DNA of 9,244 nt from Chitinophagaceae bacterium. Its GTDB lineage: Bacteria; Bacteroidota; Bacteroidia; Chitinophagales; Chitinophagaceae. Positions 1 through 6,843 of the stretch are shown here, piece by piece. Made by a program: the position numbers and the translations under genes. Location: contig CANGEZ010000065.1 in assembly GCA_947452875.1 (NCBI GenBank), positions 1-9,244 of the forward strand, read 5' to 3'. Positions within the stretch are counted from its first letter, which is position 1. Each line of letters opens with the position of its first letter. The notes beneath the pieces are model-generated. The model did no database searches, was not told where the DNA came from, and saw nothing but the letters and a program-made list of their open reading frames with translations.

Positions 1-523
1 ATTCTAATACTAACTGTTTTACTTTTACAGATGAAGCCAGATTGGCTGCAATACCCGTCCCGAAAGACCTTCCGTAAATTATGATATTTGAATCAGCGAA
101 GTATTGATTCGCCAAGCGTTTCACTTGATAAGCTTGTTCATTCAATTTTTGTTCTGAAATCTCTCCACGACTTTTTCCAAATCCCGGATAGTCGGGCATC
201 CAGACTTCATAATTGTTTTCAAGAAAAATATTTATACAATCAGCATAATACGATACGTTTCCAGCATTGCCATGAAAATAAATAACAACACCTTTTGAAA
301 TAGTATCATCAGTAGGTATAAAACGAATGAGGTTAACGGTATCCTCTTTATTGATAGGAATATTCAATTCTTTATACGATTGATTAAACTTAAAATCATA
401 ATCAGTTGAGACGGAAATGGGATGCAACAAAAATTTATCCTGTGTATAAAACAACACAATGCCAACAAGGCAATATACAATGATGATTAATTTAAAAATC
501 AGGAATATTCTTTTTCTGCTCAT
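1..523 (-). CDS. Alpha/beta hydrolase, BEM46/ABHD13-like, partial (3' end outside window)
   Basis: This is the N-terminal 174 residues of a serine hydrolase; the frame is open to the window edge. Residues about 5-26 form one hydrophobic segment with a basic start (MSRKR), which suggests a signal anchor with the catalytic domain outside the cytoplasm. The fold is recognised from the oxyanion-hole motif YFHGNAGN (82-89), the following strand and turn MPDYPGFGKSRG (109-120), and the nucleophile elbow GRSFG (151-155), where Ser153 should be the catalytic serine. The HGNAGN and PDYPGFGxSxG pair is typical of BEM46/ABHD13-like hydrolases. The acid and histidine of the triad would lie beyond the edge. 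The ATG at 521-523 overlaps the TGA of the upstream rhodanese gene (ATGA), indicating translational coupling. The substrate cannot be inferred; family members include esterases, thioesterases and peptidases. Confidence 0.85.
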   Translation of the reverse strand, partial: MSRKRIFLIFKLIIIVYCLVGIVLFYTQDKFLLHPISVSTDYDFKFNQSYKELNIPINKEDTVNLIRFIPTDDTISKGVVIYFHGNAGNVSYYADCINIFLENNYEVWMPDYPGFGKSRGEISEQKLNEQAYQVKRLANQYFADSNIIIYGRSFGTGIAANLASSVKVKQLVLE

Positions 524-825
524 TGCATTTTCATTTTTAACCAGGCATCCATTCCTCCCTGAAGATTAATTAAATTTTGATACCCAAATTTTTCGGAAAG
601 TCTTTGAATGACTATCATGCTTCTGATTCCTTTCTGACAATATAGAACAACATTTTTATCTTTTGGAATTTCACCAACTCTTTCAAAAACTGATTGCATG
701 GGAATGTGAAAGCCACCTATATTGAAGTGTTCTCTTTCAAATGATTCACGTACATCAATCAAGATGTAATCATGATGGTCATTAATTTTTTGTTGGAGTT
801 CAATTACTGAAATGGAGTTTATCAT
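520..825 (-). CDS. Single-domain rhodanese-like sulfurtransferase
   Basis: This 101-residue protein is one complete rhodanese domain with no signal peptide, so it is probably cytoplasmic. Visible motifs in order are IDVRE (23-27), the GGFHIP segment (37-42), and the active-site loop CQKGIRS (63-69), where Cys63 would carry the persulfide. The ending LQGGMDAWLK (88-97) is the usual terminal helix of the fold. Members of this size, such as the GlpE/PspE class, move sulfane sulfur from thiosulfate or protein persulfides to acceptors including cyanide or thioredoxin; the true acceptor here is unknown. The gene starts 5 bases after the kup stop and overlaps the next gene by 4 bases, so the three are probably co-transcribed. 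The catalytic cysteine is present, so it is likely active. Confidence 0.9.
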   Translation of the reverse strand: MINSISVIELQQKINDHHDYILIDVRESFEREHFNIGGFHIPMQSVFERVGEIPKDKNVVLYCQKGIRSMIVIQRLSEKFGYQNLINLQGGMDAWLKMKMQ

Positions 826-830
826 CAGCG

Positions 831-2813
831 TTATACTTCTTCGTCTTCGTTATGCCAAACACGAGTAAGTTTGAGTTTACTCACAGGTGCAACAATTAAT
901 GGGAATTTTTCAACGGCAACATTACTTTGTTCCAAGCCAAAACTTCTTGATTCACTGACGCTTAATTCTTTGAGCCAGAAATACAAACGCATGATTAAAT
1001 CTTCCGAGAAAGGCAATTCATTATCCTGACTCATGAATTTCTCCATAACAATAAATTGGAAATCGCCTACAGTATTATTTCTTTGTTGACTTTCATATCT
1101 GCCTGTGATATTCACTTCACGATTGGCAACTAAATCTTCCACTACTTTTTTAAACATGAGATTCAAACGAGGCTGCATTCTAAAACCTAATCTGAATTCA
1201 ACTCGGATGATGTCGTTAGGAATGATATGTTCAACAGAATATTCGCTGGTATATGGATCATCCAAAGTTTGCACATGCACAAACCAATATATGTCGGCAC
1301 GTTTTGGTTTGCCACGTAAAATGCTATAAATAATTTTATGTTCTATCTCTTTAGGATTGCTGGCACTTGTTAAATAAACAAGATGAGTTGCATATTTAGG
1401 AACAGAAGAATCATTGCTGAGTTCTTCAATTTTAGGAATATATTCTTCGACTCTTACAAATTCCACATATCTGTTCTTTATTTTTTTGGCTCGGTGACGT
1501 ACGTACATGACACCAAACAATCCGCCACCAATGATTAAGGTAACAAAACCACCATGAGGAAATTTATCTAGATTGGCAATCATGAAAGCAGATTCAATAC
1601 CGATGTAGACAAATAAATAAATCCATATTAAAAATGGAGGGCGTCTTTTTGAAACTAAAAAATTTGAAAATAAAACTGTGGTTGCCAACATGCATAAAGT
1701 AATGGCCAATCCATAAGCAGCTTCCATGGCACCCGATGAGCGGAAGTACAAAACAATACCGCAACAACCTGCAAACAATAAAGTATTAATACCCGGAATG
1801 TACAATTGCCCTTTTGCTTCAGAAGGATATTTAATTTTCATTCTTGGCCACAAATCCAAACGAATTGCCTCACTGATAAGGGTAAACGAACCACTGATTA
1901 ATGCCTGGCTAGCAATAATAGCTGCGATAGTTGCAATTACGATTCCCCATAACAAAAACCAATCCGGCATGATGGCATAGAATGGATTTTGCATGTTTAC
2001 CCCATTTGTAAAAGTCATTCCTTTATGATTCAACAACCATGCGCCTTGTCCGAGGTAGTTTAGTATCAAGCAAGCCTTTACAAAAATCCATGATATTCTA
2101 ATGTTACCTCTTCCGCAATGTCCTAAATCACTGTAAAGCGCTTCGGCTCCTGTAGTACATAAAAATACAGCTCCTAAAATCCAGAAACCTGATGGATAAA
2201 CGGTAAGTAATTTAATAGCCCAATATGGATTGAATGCATGAAAAACATGCATCTCAGAAGACATATTTCCTATACCTAAAACTGCAAGCATGGCAAACCA
2301 GATAAACATTACAGGGCCAAACATTTTACCAATCGAATTGGTGCCAAATTGTTGCATGAAAAACAATACCACAAGAATTGAAATGACGATGATGATGATG
2401 GTATTCTGGTGAATGTCATTAAATGCAGGAATATTTTTTAATCCTTCTATTGCAGATGTAATTGAAATCGGCGGTGTAATCATTCCATCAGCCAACAAAG
2501 CTGCACCTCCCAACATCGCCGGAAAAACCAACCATTTCTTTTGACGACGAACTAAAGTATATAAAGAGAAAATTCCACCTTCACCTTTATTATCGGCTTG
2601 AAGCGTAAGGATTACATATTTAAATGTAGTTTGTAAAGTAAGAGTCCAGATGATACATGACAATCCACCAAAAATCAAAAGGTCATCAATTGGTTTGCCA
2701 TTAATAATGGCAGAAAGAACGTAAAGTGGTGAAGTACCAATATCACCATAGATGATTCCTAATGCAATAAGTAAACCGGCGGCGGATACTTTATTAAAAT
2801 TGTGCTTGTCCAC
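831..2813 (-). CDS. kup: Kup-type potassium uptake permease
   Basis: This is a KUP/HAK/KT-family potassium transporter of the inner membrane, thought to import K+ with H+. With the GTG start at 2811-2813 it has 660 residues, against about 620 in E. coli Kup. Family motifs in order are GDIGTSPLY (23-31) in the first membrane helix, GEGGIFSLY (77-85), LADGMITPPIS (107-117), TTGAEALYSDLGH (220-232), LNYLGQGAW (251-259), SSGAMEAAYGLAIT (359-372) and DKFPHGGF (416-423). About twelve hydrophobic segments end near residue 438, and a soluble cytosolic domain of roughly 220 residues follows. The frame extends to a TTG at 2862-2864, but that codon lies inside the proposed -7 promoter element, and the extra 17 residues do not look like the family N-terminus, so GTG is preferred. 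The gene leads a likely operon with the rhodanese and hydrolase. Confidence 0.95.
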   Translation of the reverse strand: MDKHNFNKVSAAGLLIALGIIYGDIGTSPLYVLSAIINGKPIDDLLIFGGLSCIIWTLTLQTTFKYVILTLQADNKGEGGIFSLYTLVRRQKKWLVFPAMLGGAALLADGMITPPISITSAIEGLKNIPAFNDIHQNTIIIIVISILVVLFFMQQFGTNSIGKMFGPVMFIWFAMLAVLGIGNMSSEMHVFHAFNPYWAIKLLTVYPSGFWILGAVFLCTTGAEALYSDLGHCGRGNIRISWIFVKACLILNYLGQGAWLLNHKGMTFTNGVNMQNPFYAIMPDWFLLWGIVIATIAAIIASQALISGSFTLISEAIRLDLWPRMKIKYPSEAKGQLYIPGINTLLFAGCCGIVLYFRSSGAMEAAYGLAITLCMLATTVLFSNFLVSKRRPPFLIWIYLFVYIGIESAFMIANLDKFPHGGFVTLIIGGGLFGVMYVRHRAKKIKNRYVEFVRVEEYIPKIEELSNDSSVPKYATHLVYLTSASNPKEIEHKIIYSILRGKPKRADIYWFVHVQTLDDPYTSEYSVEHIIPNDIIRVEFRLGFRMQPRLNLMFKKVVEDLVANREVNITGRYESQQRNNTVGDFQFIVMEKFMSQDNELPFSEDLIMRLYFWLKELSVSESRSFGLEQSNVAVEKFPLIVAPVSKLKLTRVWHNEDEEV

Positions 2814-2861
2814 TAATGTGAATTTTCGATAGTTATTCCTACACGGGAATAATTGAGTACA

Positions 2862-2869
2862 CAAATGTA
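2862..2869 (-). promoter_or_regulatory. Bacteroidota-type -7 promoter element upstream of kup
   Basis: The minus strand reads TACATTTG, an exact match to the Bacteroidota primary sigma -7 consensus TAnnTTTG. I do not see a clear -33 TTTG at the usual distance; the nearest candidate is the T-rich stretch around 2892-2898. Transcription would begin a few bases downstream, near 2855-2858, leaving a leader of roughly 40 bases before the GTG at 2813. This is the only exact match I noticed in the gaps between genes. It marks kup as the head of its own unit, separate from the ftsZ operon. Confidence 0.55.
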
Positions 2870-2915
2870 AAAGTAAAAAGGGTATTATGATTGGAAAAGA
2901 GGGGAAATATTATTT

Positions 2916-2962
2916 GGCCCCCTAAATCCCCCGAAGGGGGACTTTGATTATGCTTTGCTGGG
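2916..2962 (+). repeat. GC-rich palindromic intergenic repeat, copy A
   Basis: The core contains a short hairpin, TCCCCC-GAA-GGGGGA (2927-2941), preceded by GGCCCCCTAAA. The 33 bases 2917-2949 are identical to the reverse complement of copy C (3245-3277). Similarity continues through TGCTTTGCTGGG with three mismatches over the next 13 bases, which defines an element of at least 46 bases. It lies about 50 bases upstream of the kup promoter. No coding potential or terminal duplication was seen, so it is either a non-autonomous dispersed repeat or a structured RNA/DNA element. Confidence 0.85.
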
Positions 2963-2970
2963 GAGGGATA

Positions 2971-3026
2971 TGCTGGATATGCTGGATGCTAGATACTAGA
3001 TAAGCTGGATACTAGATACTAGATAA
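2971..3026 (+). repeat. Tandem array of CTRGAT units with a 23-base duplication
   Basis: Seven CTGGAT or CTAGAT hexamers begin at 2973, 2982, 2989, 2996, 3005, 3012 and 3019, so the spacings are 9, 7, 7, 9, 7, 7. The higher-order unit is 23 bases: 2981-3003 and 3004-3026 differ at one position (G at 2988, A at 3011). The array directly follows repeat copy A. It has the look of a slippage-generated microsatellite or a degenerate dispersed repeat; no protein-binding role can be shown from sequence. Confidence 0.85.
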
Positions 3027-3167
3027 GTATACGTGACATTAAATAGGGTATTAGGAAGTGGGGATTAGGGATTAAGTATTGGTCCTATAAAACACTATAA
3101 ATTTCAAAAGCGCTGCGTAACCTCTATTTACTCAAATTCTCTGCGGTAAAAAAATTCGTGAATTCTT

Positions 3168-3200
3168 GGCCCCCTAAATCCCCCGAAGGGGGACTTGGAT
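3168..3200 (+). repeat. GC-rich palindromic intergenic repeat, copy B
   Basis: This is the same element as copy A and in the same orientation. The first 29 bases (3168-3196) match 2916-2944 exactly, then the sequence diverges after GGACTTGGATTG. It faces copy C as the left arm of a perfect 28-base inverted repeat, 3169-3196 against 3250-3277, with a 53-base spacer. It contains the same internal hairpin TCCCCC-GAA-GGGGGA. Confidence 0.85.
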
Positions 3201-3231
3201 TGTGTTATGTTGTTTATGAAGAATCAAGCAG

Positions 3232-3278
3232 CCTAGCAAAGCGCAATCAAAGTCCCCCTTCGGGGGATTTAGGGGGCT
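3232..3278 (-). repeat. GC-rich palindromic intergenic repeat, copy C (inverted)
   Basis: Read on the minus strand this is the same element as copies A and B, including the CTTTGCTAGG tail shared with copy A. It abuts the T-run of the proposed ftsZ terminator, so readthrough from ftsZ would immediately transcribe this copy and then copy B. The two could fold into a long, very stable stem of 28 pairs. That could act as a back-up terminator or protect mRNA 3' ends, but this is inference. Confidence 0.85.
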
Positions 3279-3306
3279 AAAAAAGCCCCTTCCAAAAGAA
3301 AGGGGC
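3279..3306 (-). terminator. Intrinsic terminator of the ftsZ transcript
   Basis: On the minus strand the stem GCCCCTT (3306-3300) pairs with AAGGGGC (3291-3285) around an 8-base loop, followed at once by six T (3284-3279). The structure begins 48 bases after the ftsZ stop codon. A GC-rich stem with a T-run is the classic Rho-independent form, and its position fits the end of the murC-ftsQ-ftsA-ftsZ unit. Confidence 0.8.
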
Positions 3307-3353
3307 CAAGACAAACACAAACACAATTTAAACGCTATAATAACAAACTTTAA

Positions 3354-5339
3354 TTAATCCGGTTTTTTACCATCCAGAAAAGTATTGATGGTTCCGATTT
3401 CTGCCTGGTTATTTTCTGTAGGCTTTACCGTGTAATTGCTGTAGAAATTTTCCACTTCTGCAAGTTGAACCTGCATTTCCATGTTGCGGCGGAGATAAGC
3501 CGGTACCGTTTCAAACTCATTGTTAGGATCGGTGGCATTGACATTAAACGATAAGTTTCTCAATTTTGCCAGCCTTTCATTAGCCCGGCGCCTTAATTCT
3601 TCAGTTTCGTCCTGCAAAGCAGACTCCTCAACTGGAGATTTCATGATGGGCTGAGTGGGTTGCGCAATAGGCTCCTCCGCCGCGTTCGTGGATTCTTTAA
3701 CTACCAGTTGCAGTTCAATTACAGGTTCGTCTTCCTGAATCGACAGCTTTACAGGCAGCGGCTCCTCTGTAGTATTGGATTCCTGAATCGCAGGTTTTTC
3801 CTCCGCATAAATTTGCGTTGGTTTTGTGAGAAAGCCTCCCGACGAAAGGTTGCTTTTGTTCTCTGTCTCCTGCAATATTTTGGGTTCGTTCTTTTCTTCT
3901 TTGGCAACAGTAATGGTTACTACATTTGGCCTCTCCAAACTTTCATGCTCCTCTACAAATTGAAAAGTTGTAGTTGATACCTGATCTGCTGAAGAAGAAA
4001 TTTCAAAAAATACTTTTGGCTCTTCTGCAACTTCTTCTTGAATGGAAACTACTGTAGTTTCAGTTGCAAGTAAATCTTCCTCGATAACTTTTAAAGTAGG
4101 CATCATTGGATCAGCAACAGTTGCAACAGTTTCAGCAATTATAACATTTTCTGTAACTGCCACTACAGCTTCCAACACAGGTTCTTCTATAATTGCTTCG
4201 GGTTGTTGCTCAACTACCAATGGCGTTAAAATTCTTTCTTCAACAATATTTTCAATTACGATTTCTTTTGTTACAGGAATAGCCACAGGAGTAGCTTTAG
4301 GCAAATCAAGATGAAGGACAACTTTATCCTTATCTTCTATATTTTCTTGTTTGGCTTCTTTTGCAAATGGATCTTTTTGTTCAAATCCTGTTGCAATTAA
4401 AGTGATGCCGATATCACTTCCCAATGAATTATCGTATCCCAAACCAAGAATCACATCAGTATCCTCTCCTGCTTGAGACAATAAATGATTTTGAATGATT
4501 TCAACTTCATCCATTGAAAATTCATGATCACCTTCGGCACTGTTGATGTTGATCAAAATCCATTTAGCACCTTTGATTTCACAATCATTCAACAATGGAG
4601 AAGTCAAGGCATTTTCAATGGCAGTTTGTGCTCTGTTTTCACCTGAAGCTGCAGCACTACCCAAGATAGCAACGCCACCATCTTTCATTACGGTACAAAC
4701 ATCCGCAAAGTCAACATTAATTTGACCTGTACTGTTGATGACATCCGTGATACATTTTGCAGCTGTTGCCAAAACATTATCAGCACGGCCAAATGCTTCT
4801 TTCATTTTTAAATTGCCAAACTGATGACGTAATTTATCATTACTGATCACGAGTAAAGTATCCACATTCTCTTTCAATAAATTGATACCCTCTTGAGCTT
4901 GTTGCAATCTTTTCTTTCCTTCATAAGCAAATGGAGTGGTAACGATGCCTACAGTAAGGATGCCTAATTCTTTGCAAATTTGTGCAATGATGGGAGCACC
5001 ACCAGTTCCAGTTCCACCGCCCATACCGGCAGTGATGAAAGCCATTTTGGTGTTGACTTCTAGTATGCGTTTTATTTCTTCCAAACTTTCTTCAGTGGCC
5101 TGACGACCGATGTTAGGATTTGCACCTGCACCCAATCCTTGTGTAAGGTGTGGTCCAAGCTGTACTTTATTAGGAACTTTACTCAATGCAATAGCCTGCG
5201 CATCTGTATTGCAAATGATAAAATTTACCCCTTCTATATTTTGTCCAAACATGTGATTAACCGCATTGCTGCCGCCACCACCTACTCCAATCACTTTAAT
5301 GATTGAGGACTGTTCTTTAGGTAAATCAAATTGAATCAT
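3354..5339 (-). CDS. ftsZ: Cell division protein FtsZ with long acidic C-terminal linker
   Basis: FtsZ is the tubulin-like GTPase that polymerises into the cytokinetic ring. The GTPase domain occupies about residues 12-320: GVGGGGSNAVNHM (18-30), the tubulin signature GGGTGTG (107-113), and the T7 loop NVDFAD (208-213), whose Asp210 and Asp213 complete the GTPase site of the next subunit. The protein has 661 residues, against 383 in E. coli. The excess is a low-complexity linker (about 321-580) with 55 Asp/Glu and 20 Lys/Arg by hand count. A basic helix-like segment EELRRRANERLAKLR (580-594) follows, then the FtsA-binding-type peptide VPAYLRRN (612-619) and a further tail of about 40 residues ending NTFLDGKKPD. 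As I recall, a tail past this peptide is normal for Bacteroidota FtsZ. The 3' part of the gene is richer in GC than the rest. It starts 39 bases after ftsA and is probably transcribed with it. Confidence 0.98.
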   Translation of the reverse strand: MIQFDLPKEQSSIIKVIGVGGGGSNAVNHMFGQNIEGVNFIICNTDAQAIALSKVPNKVQLGPHLTQGLGAGANPNIGRQATEESLEEIKRILEVNTKMAFITAGMGGGTGTGGAPIIAQICKELGILTVGIVTTPFAYEGKKRLQQAQEGINLLKENVDTLLVISNDKLRHQFGNLKMKEAFGRADNVLATAAKCITDVINSTGQINVDFADVCTVMKDGGVAILGSAAASGENRAQTAIENALTSPLLNDCEIKGAKWILININSAEGDHEFSMDEVEIIQNHLLSQAGEDTDVILGLGYDNSLGSDIGITLIATGFEQKDPFAKEAKQENIEDKDKVVLHLDLPKATPVAIPVTKEIVIENIVEERILTPLVVEQQPEAIIEEPVLEAVVAVTENVIIAETVATVADPMMPTLKVIEEDLLATETTVVSIQEEVAEEPKVFFEISSSADQVSTTTFQFVEEHESLERPNVVTITVAKEEKNEPKILQETENKSNLSSGGFLTKPTQIYAEEKPAIQESNTTEEPLPVKLSIQEDEPVIELQLVVKESTNAAEEPIAQPTQPIMKSPVEESALQDETEELRRRANERLAKLRNLSFNVNATDPNNEFETVPAYLRRNMEMQVQLAEVENFYSNYTVKPTENNQAEIGTINTFLDGKKPD

Positions 5340-5378
5340 AAATTATTATTTGTGGGTTAGTATATAGTAATTAGAATT

Positions 5379-6791
5379 TTAGAATTTTGTATCCCCTTCT
5401 TCCTGGAACATTTCAATCAAATTATTTTTAATAGAATCCATGAAATCTTTGATTGTTTTTTTACGTGGTTTCACTTCTACAGGTTCTGCTTCTGTTGTTT
5501 CAACTTTAGCTTCTGTCAATAAAGTTTCATCCACTGCAGGAACAATTTCAACTTGGTTATCTACAACAACAACTTTTCTAGCAGTCACTTCTTTTTCAAC
5601 AACTATTTCAGCGGCTCTTACTGTATTTTCATAATCGTTGTAACCTTTTAAAATCAAACCAATACAAGTACTGTACATAGGCATAGCTAGTTCTTCAAGA
5701 TAATCTCCAGCTAAATGCTCATTAGGCAAACCAATGCGTGCATTCAAGCCCGTTAGGTACTCAGTAAGTTGTAACAAATGTTTCATTTGAGAACCTCCAC
5801 CTGTTAAGATGATGCCACCATTTAAAGAGCGACTATCCAATCCAACTTGTTTCAAATGATAAGAAACGAAGTCCATGATTTCACTCATACGTGCTTGGAT
5901 AATGTTGGCTAAATTTTTAACCGCAATTTCTTTAGGCGCCATTCCTCTTAAACCCGGAATAGTAATAAATGTATTTGATTTTGCTTCATCACTTAAAGCA
6001 CTACCAAACTGAACTTTCATCGCTTCAGCTTGTGTTTTTAAAACACCCAAGCCAAGTTTGATATCATTGGTAATGTTCTCTCCACCGAAAGGTATAACAG
6101 CTGTGTATTTCAATACACCTTCTGTGAATACAGCAAGATCAGTTGTACCACCACCGATATCAACAATGGCAACACCTGCTTCAAGATCTTGTTCACTCAT
6201 AACTGCGGCTGCAGAGGCAAGCGGCTGCAATACTAGGTCTTTGGTTTTTAATCCTGATTTCTCAACACTTCTGTTGATGTTTCTAATTGCATTTTTATCA
6301 CCAGTGATGATATGGAAATTGGCTCCAACTTTCACACCACTGTATCCAATTGGATTGGCAATGTTAGGATGGTTATCTACTGTAAATTGTTGAGGAATCA
6401 CATCGATAATTTGATCTCCCAAAGGAATGTAGGTACGATATTGATCAGCAACCAAACGATCAATTTCTTCCTGACTGATTTCATCTTCGATATTTTGTCT
6501 TACGATATCGCCTCTTGTTTGCAAACTTTTAATGTGATGTCCGGCAATACCAACATAAACTTCATTGATTTCAAGTTCAGGATTGCTTTTCAAACAATTT
6601 TCAAGCGCAATTTGAATAGCCTTGATGGTTTGGTCGATGTTCAATACCATTCCATGCTGAACGCCATTACTATTGGCACGTCCAAAGCCAAGGATTTCAA
6701 GTTTGCCAAATTCATTTTTGCGGCCTGCGATGGCTGCGATTTTTGTAGTACCTATATCTAAGCCTACAATGATGGGTTGTTCTTGTTGCAT
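5379..6791 (-). CDS. ftsA: Cell division protein FtsA
   Basis: FtsA is an actin-like ATPase that tethers FtsZ to the cytoplasmic membrane and recruits later divisome proteins. The 470 residues show the phosphate-1 motif GLDIGTTK (10-17), the FtsA-specific 1C (SHS2) subdomain region (about 85-165, with GIAGHHIKSL at 81-90), the phosphate-2 motif DIGGGTTD (211-218) and the adenosine motif GGIILTGGGSQM (325-336). After a variable linker rich in Val, Glu and Thr (about 395-443), the protein ends with a basic patch KPRKK and an amphipathic helix IKDFMDSIKNNLIEMF (447-462). That helix is the expected membrane-targeting sequence. Length is above the E. coli 420 because of the linker. It sits between ftsQ and ftsZ, as in most dcw clusters. 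Confidence 0.98.
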   Translation of the reverse strand: MQQEQPIIVGLDIGTTKIAAIAGRKNEFGKLEILGFGRANSNGVQHGMVLNIDQTIKAIQIALENCLKSNPELEINEVYVGIAGHHIKSLQTRGDIVRQNIEDEISQEEIDRLVADQYRTYIPLGDQIIDVIPQQFTVDNHPNIANPIGYSGVKVGANFHIITGDKNAIRNINRSVEKSGLKTKDLVLQPLASAAAVMSEQDLEAGVAIVDIGGGTTDLAVFTEGVLKYTAVIPFGGENITNDIKLGLGVLKTQAEAMKVQFGSALSDEAKSNTFITIPGLRGMAPKEIAVKNLANIIQARMSEIMDFVSYHLKQVGLDSRSLNGGIILTGGGSQMKHLLQLTEYLTGLNARIGLPNEHLAGDYLEELAMPMYSTCIGLILKGYNDYENTVRAAEIVVEKEVTARKVVVVDNQVEIVPAVDETLLTEAKVETTEAEPVEVKPRKKTIKDFMDSIKNNLIEMFQEEGDTKF

Positions 6792-6843
6792 AGTGATTCG
6801 TGTTTGTGTGTTTGTATAATTTTAATTGTTTTAAATTTTATGT

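Larger units (their letters stand above)
2870..3353. other. Gene-free gap between ftsZ and kup, filled with repeats
   Basis: No reading frame here has protein-like character. From the ftsZ side it contains an AT-rich trailer with an ACAAACACAAACACA stretch (3312-3326), the ftsZ terminator, three copies of a GC-rich palindromic repeat, degenerate repeat-like sequence around 3044-3165, and a CTRGAT array. The kup promoter lies at its edge. The degenerate part includes TTAGG-like runs near 3044-3075, two related pieces CTGCGTAACCTCT (3113-3125) and CTCTGCGGTAAA (3139-3150), and the perfect dyad AATTCGTGAATT reading as AATTC-GT-GAATT (3153-3164). Pieces of this kind recur between genes in Bacteroidota as far as I recall, which I could not verify. 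Confidence 0.6.

Noticed and set aside
88..285. Plus-strand open frame of 65 codons
   Set aside because: It is antisense to the hydrolase whose catalytic motifs are clear on the minus strand.
2916..3278. CRISPR-like array from repeated GC-rich units
   Set aside because: There are only three copies, in mixed orientation, with irregular spacing and no cas genes; a dispersed palindromic repeat explains them better.
3660..3977. Plus-strand open frame of 105 codons opposite the ftsZ linker
   Set aside because: It is a by-product of the low-complexity linker read in reverse; composition is odd (Arg, Phe, Leu-rich) and no motif is visible.
6312..6761. Plus-strand open frame of 149 codons
   Set aside because: It lies entirely antisense to the well-conserved ftsA coding region, has no family-like motif and no promoter or neighbour on that strand.
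6792..6843. Possible promoter or control site between ftsQ and ftsA, and its ACAAACAC-like sequence that resembles 3312-3326
   Set aside because: No TAnnTTTG match is present on the minus strand, and the short AC-rich similarity is too simple to distinguish from chance.
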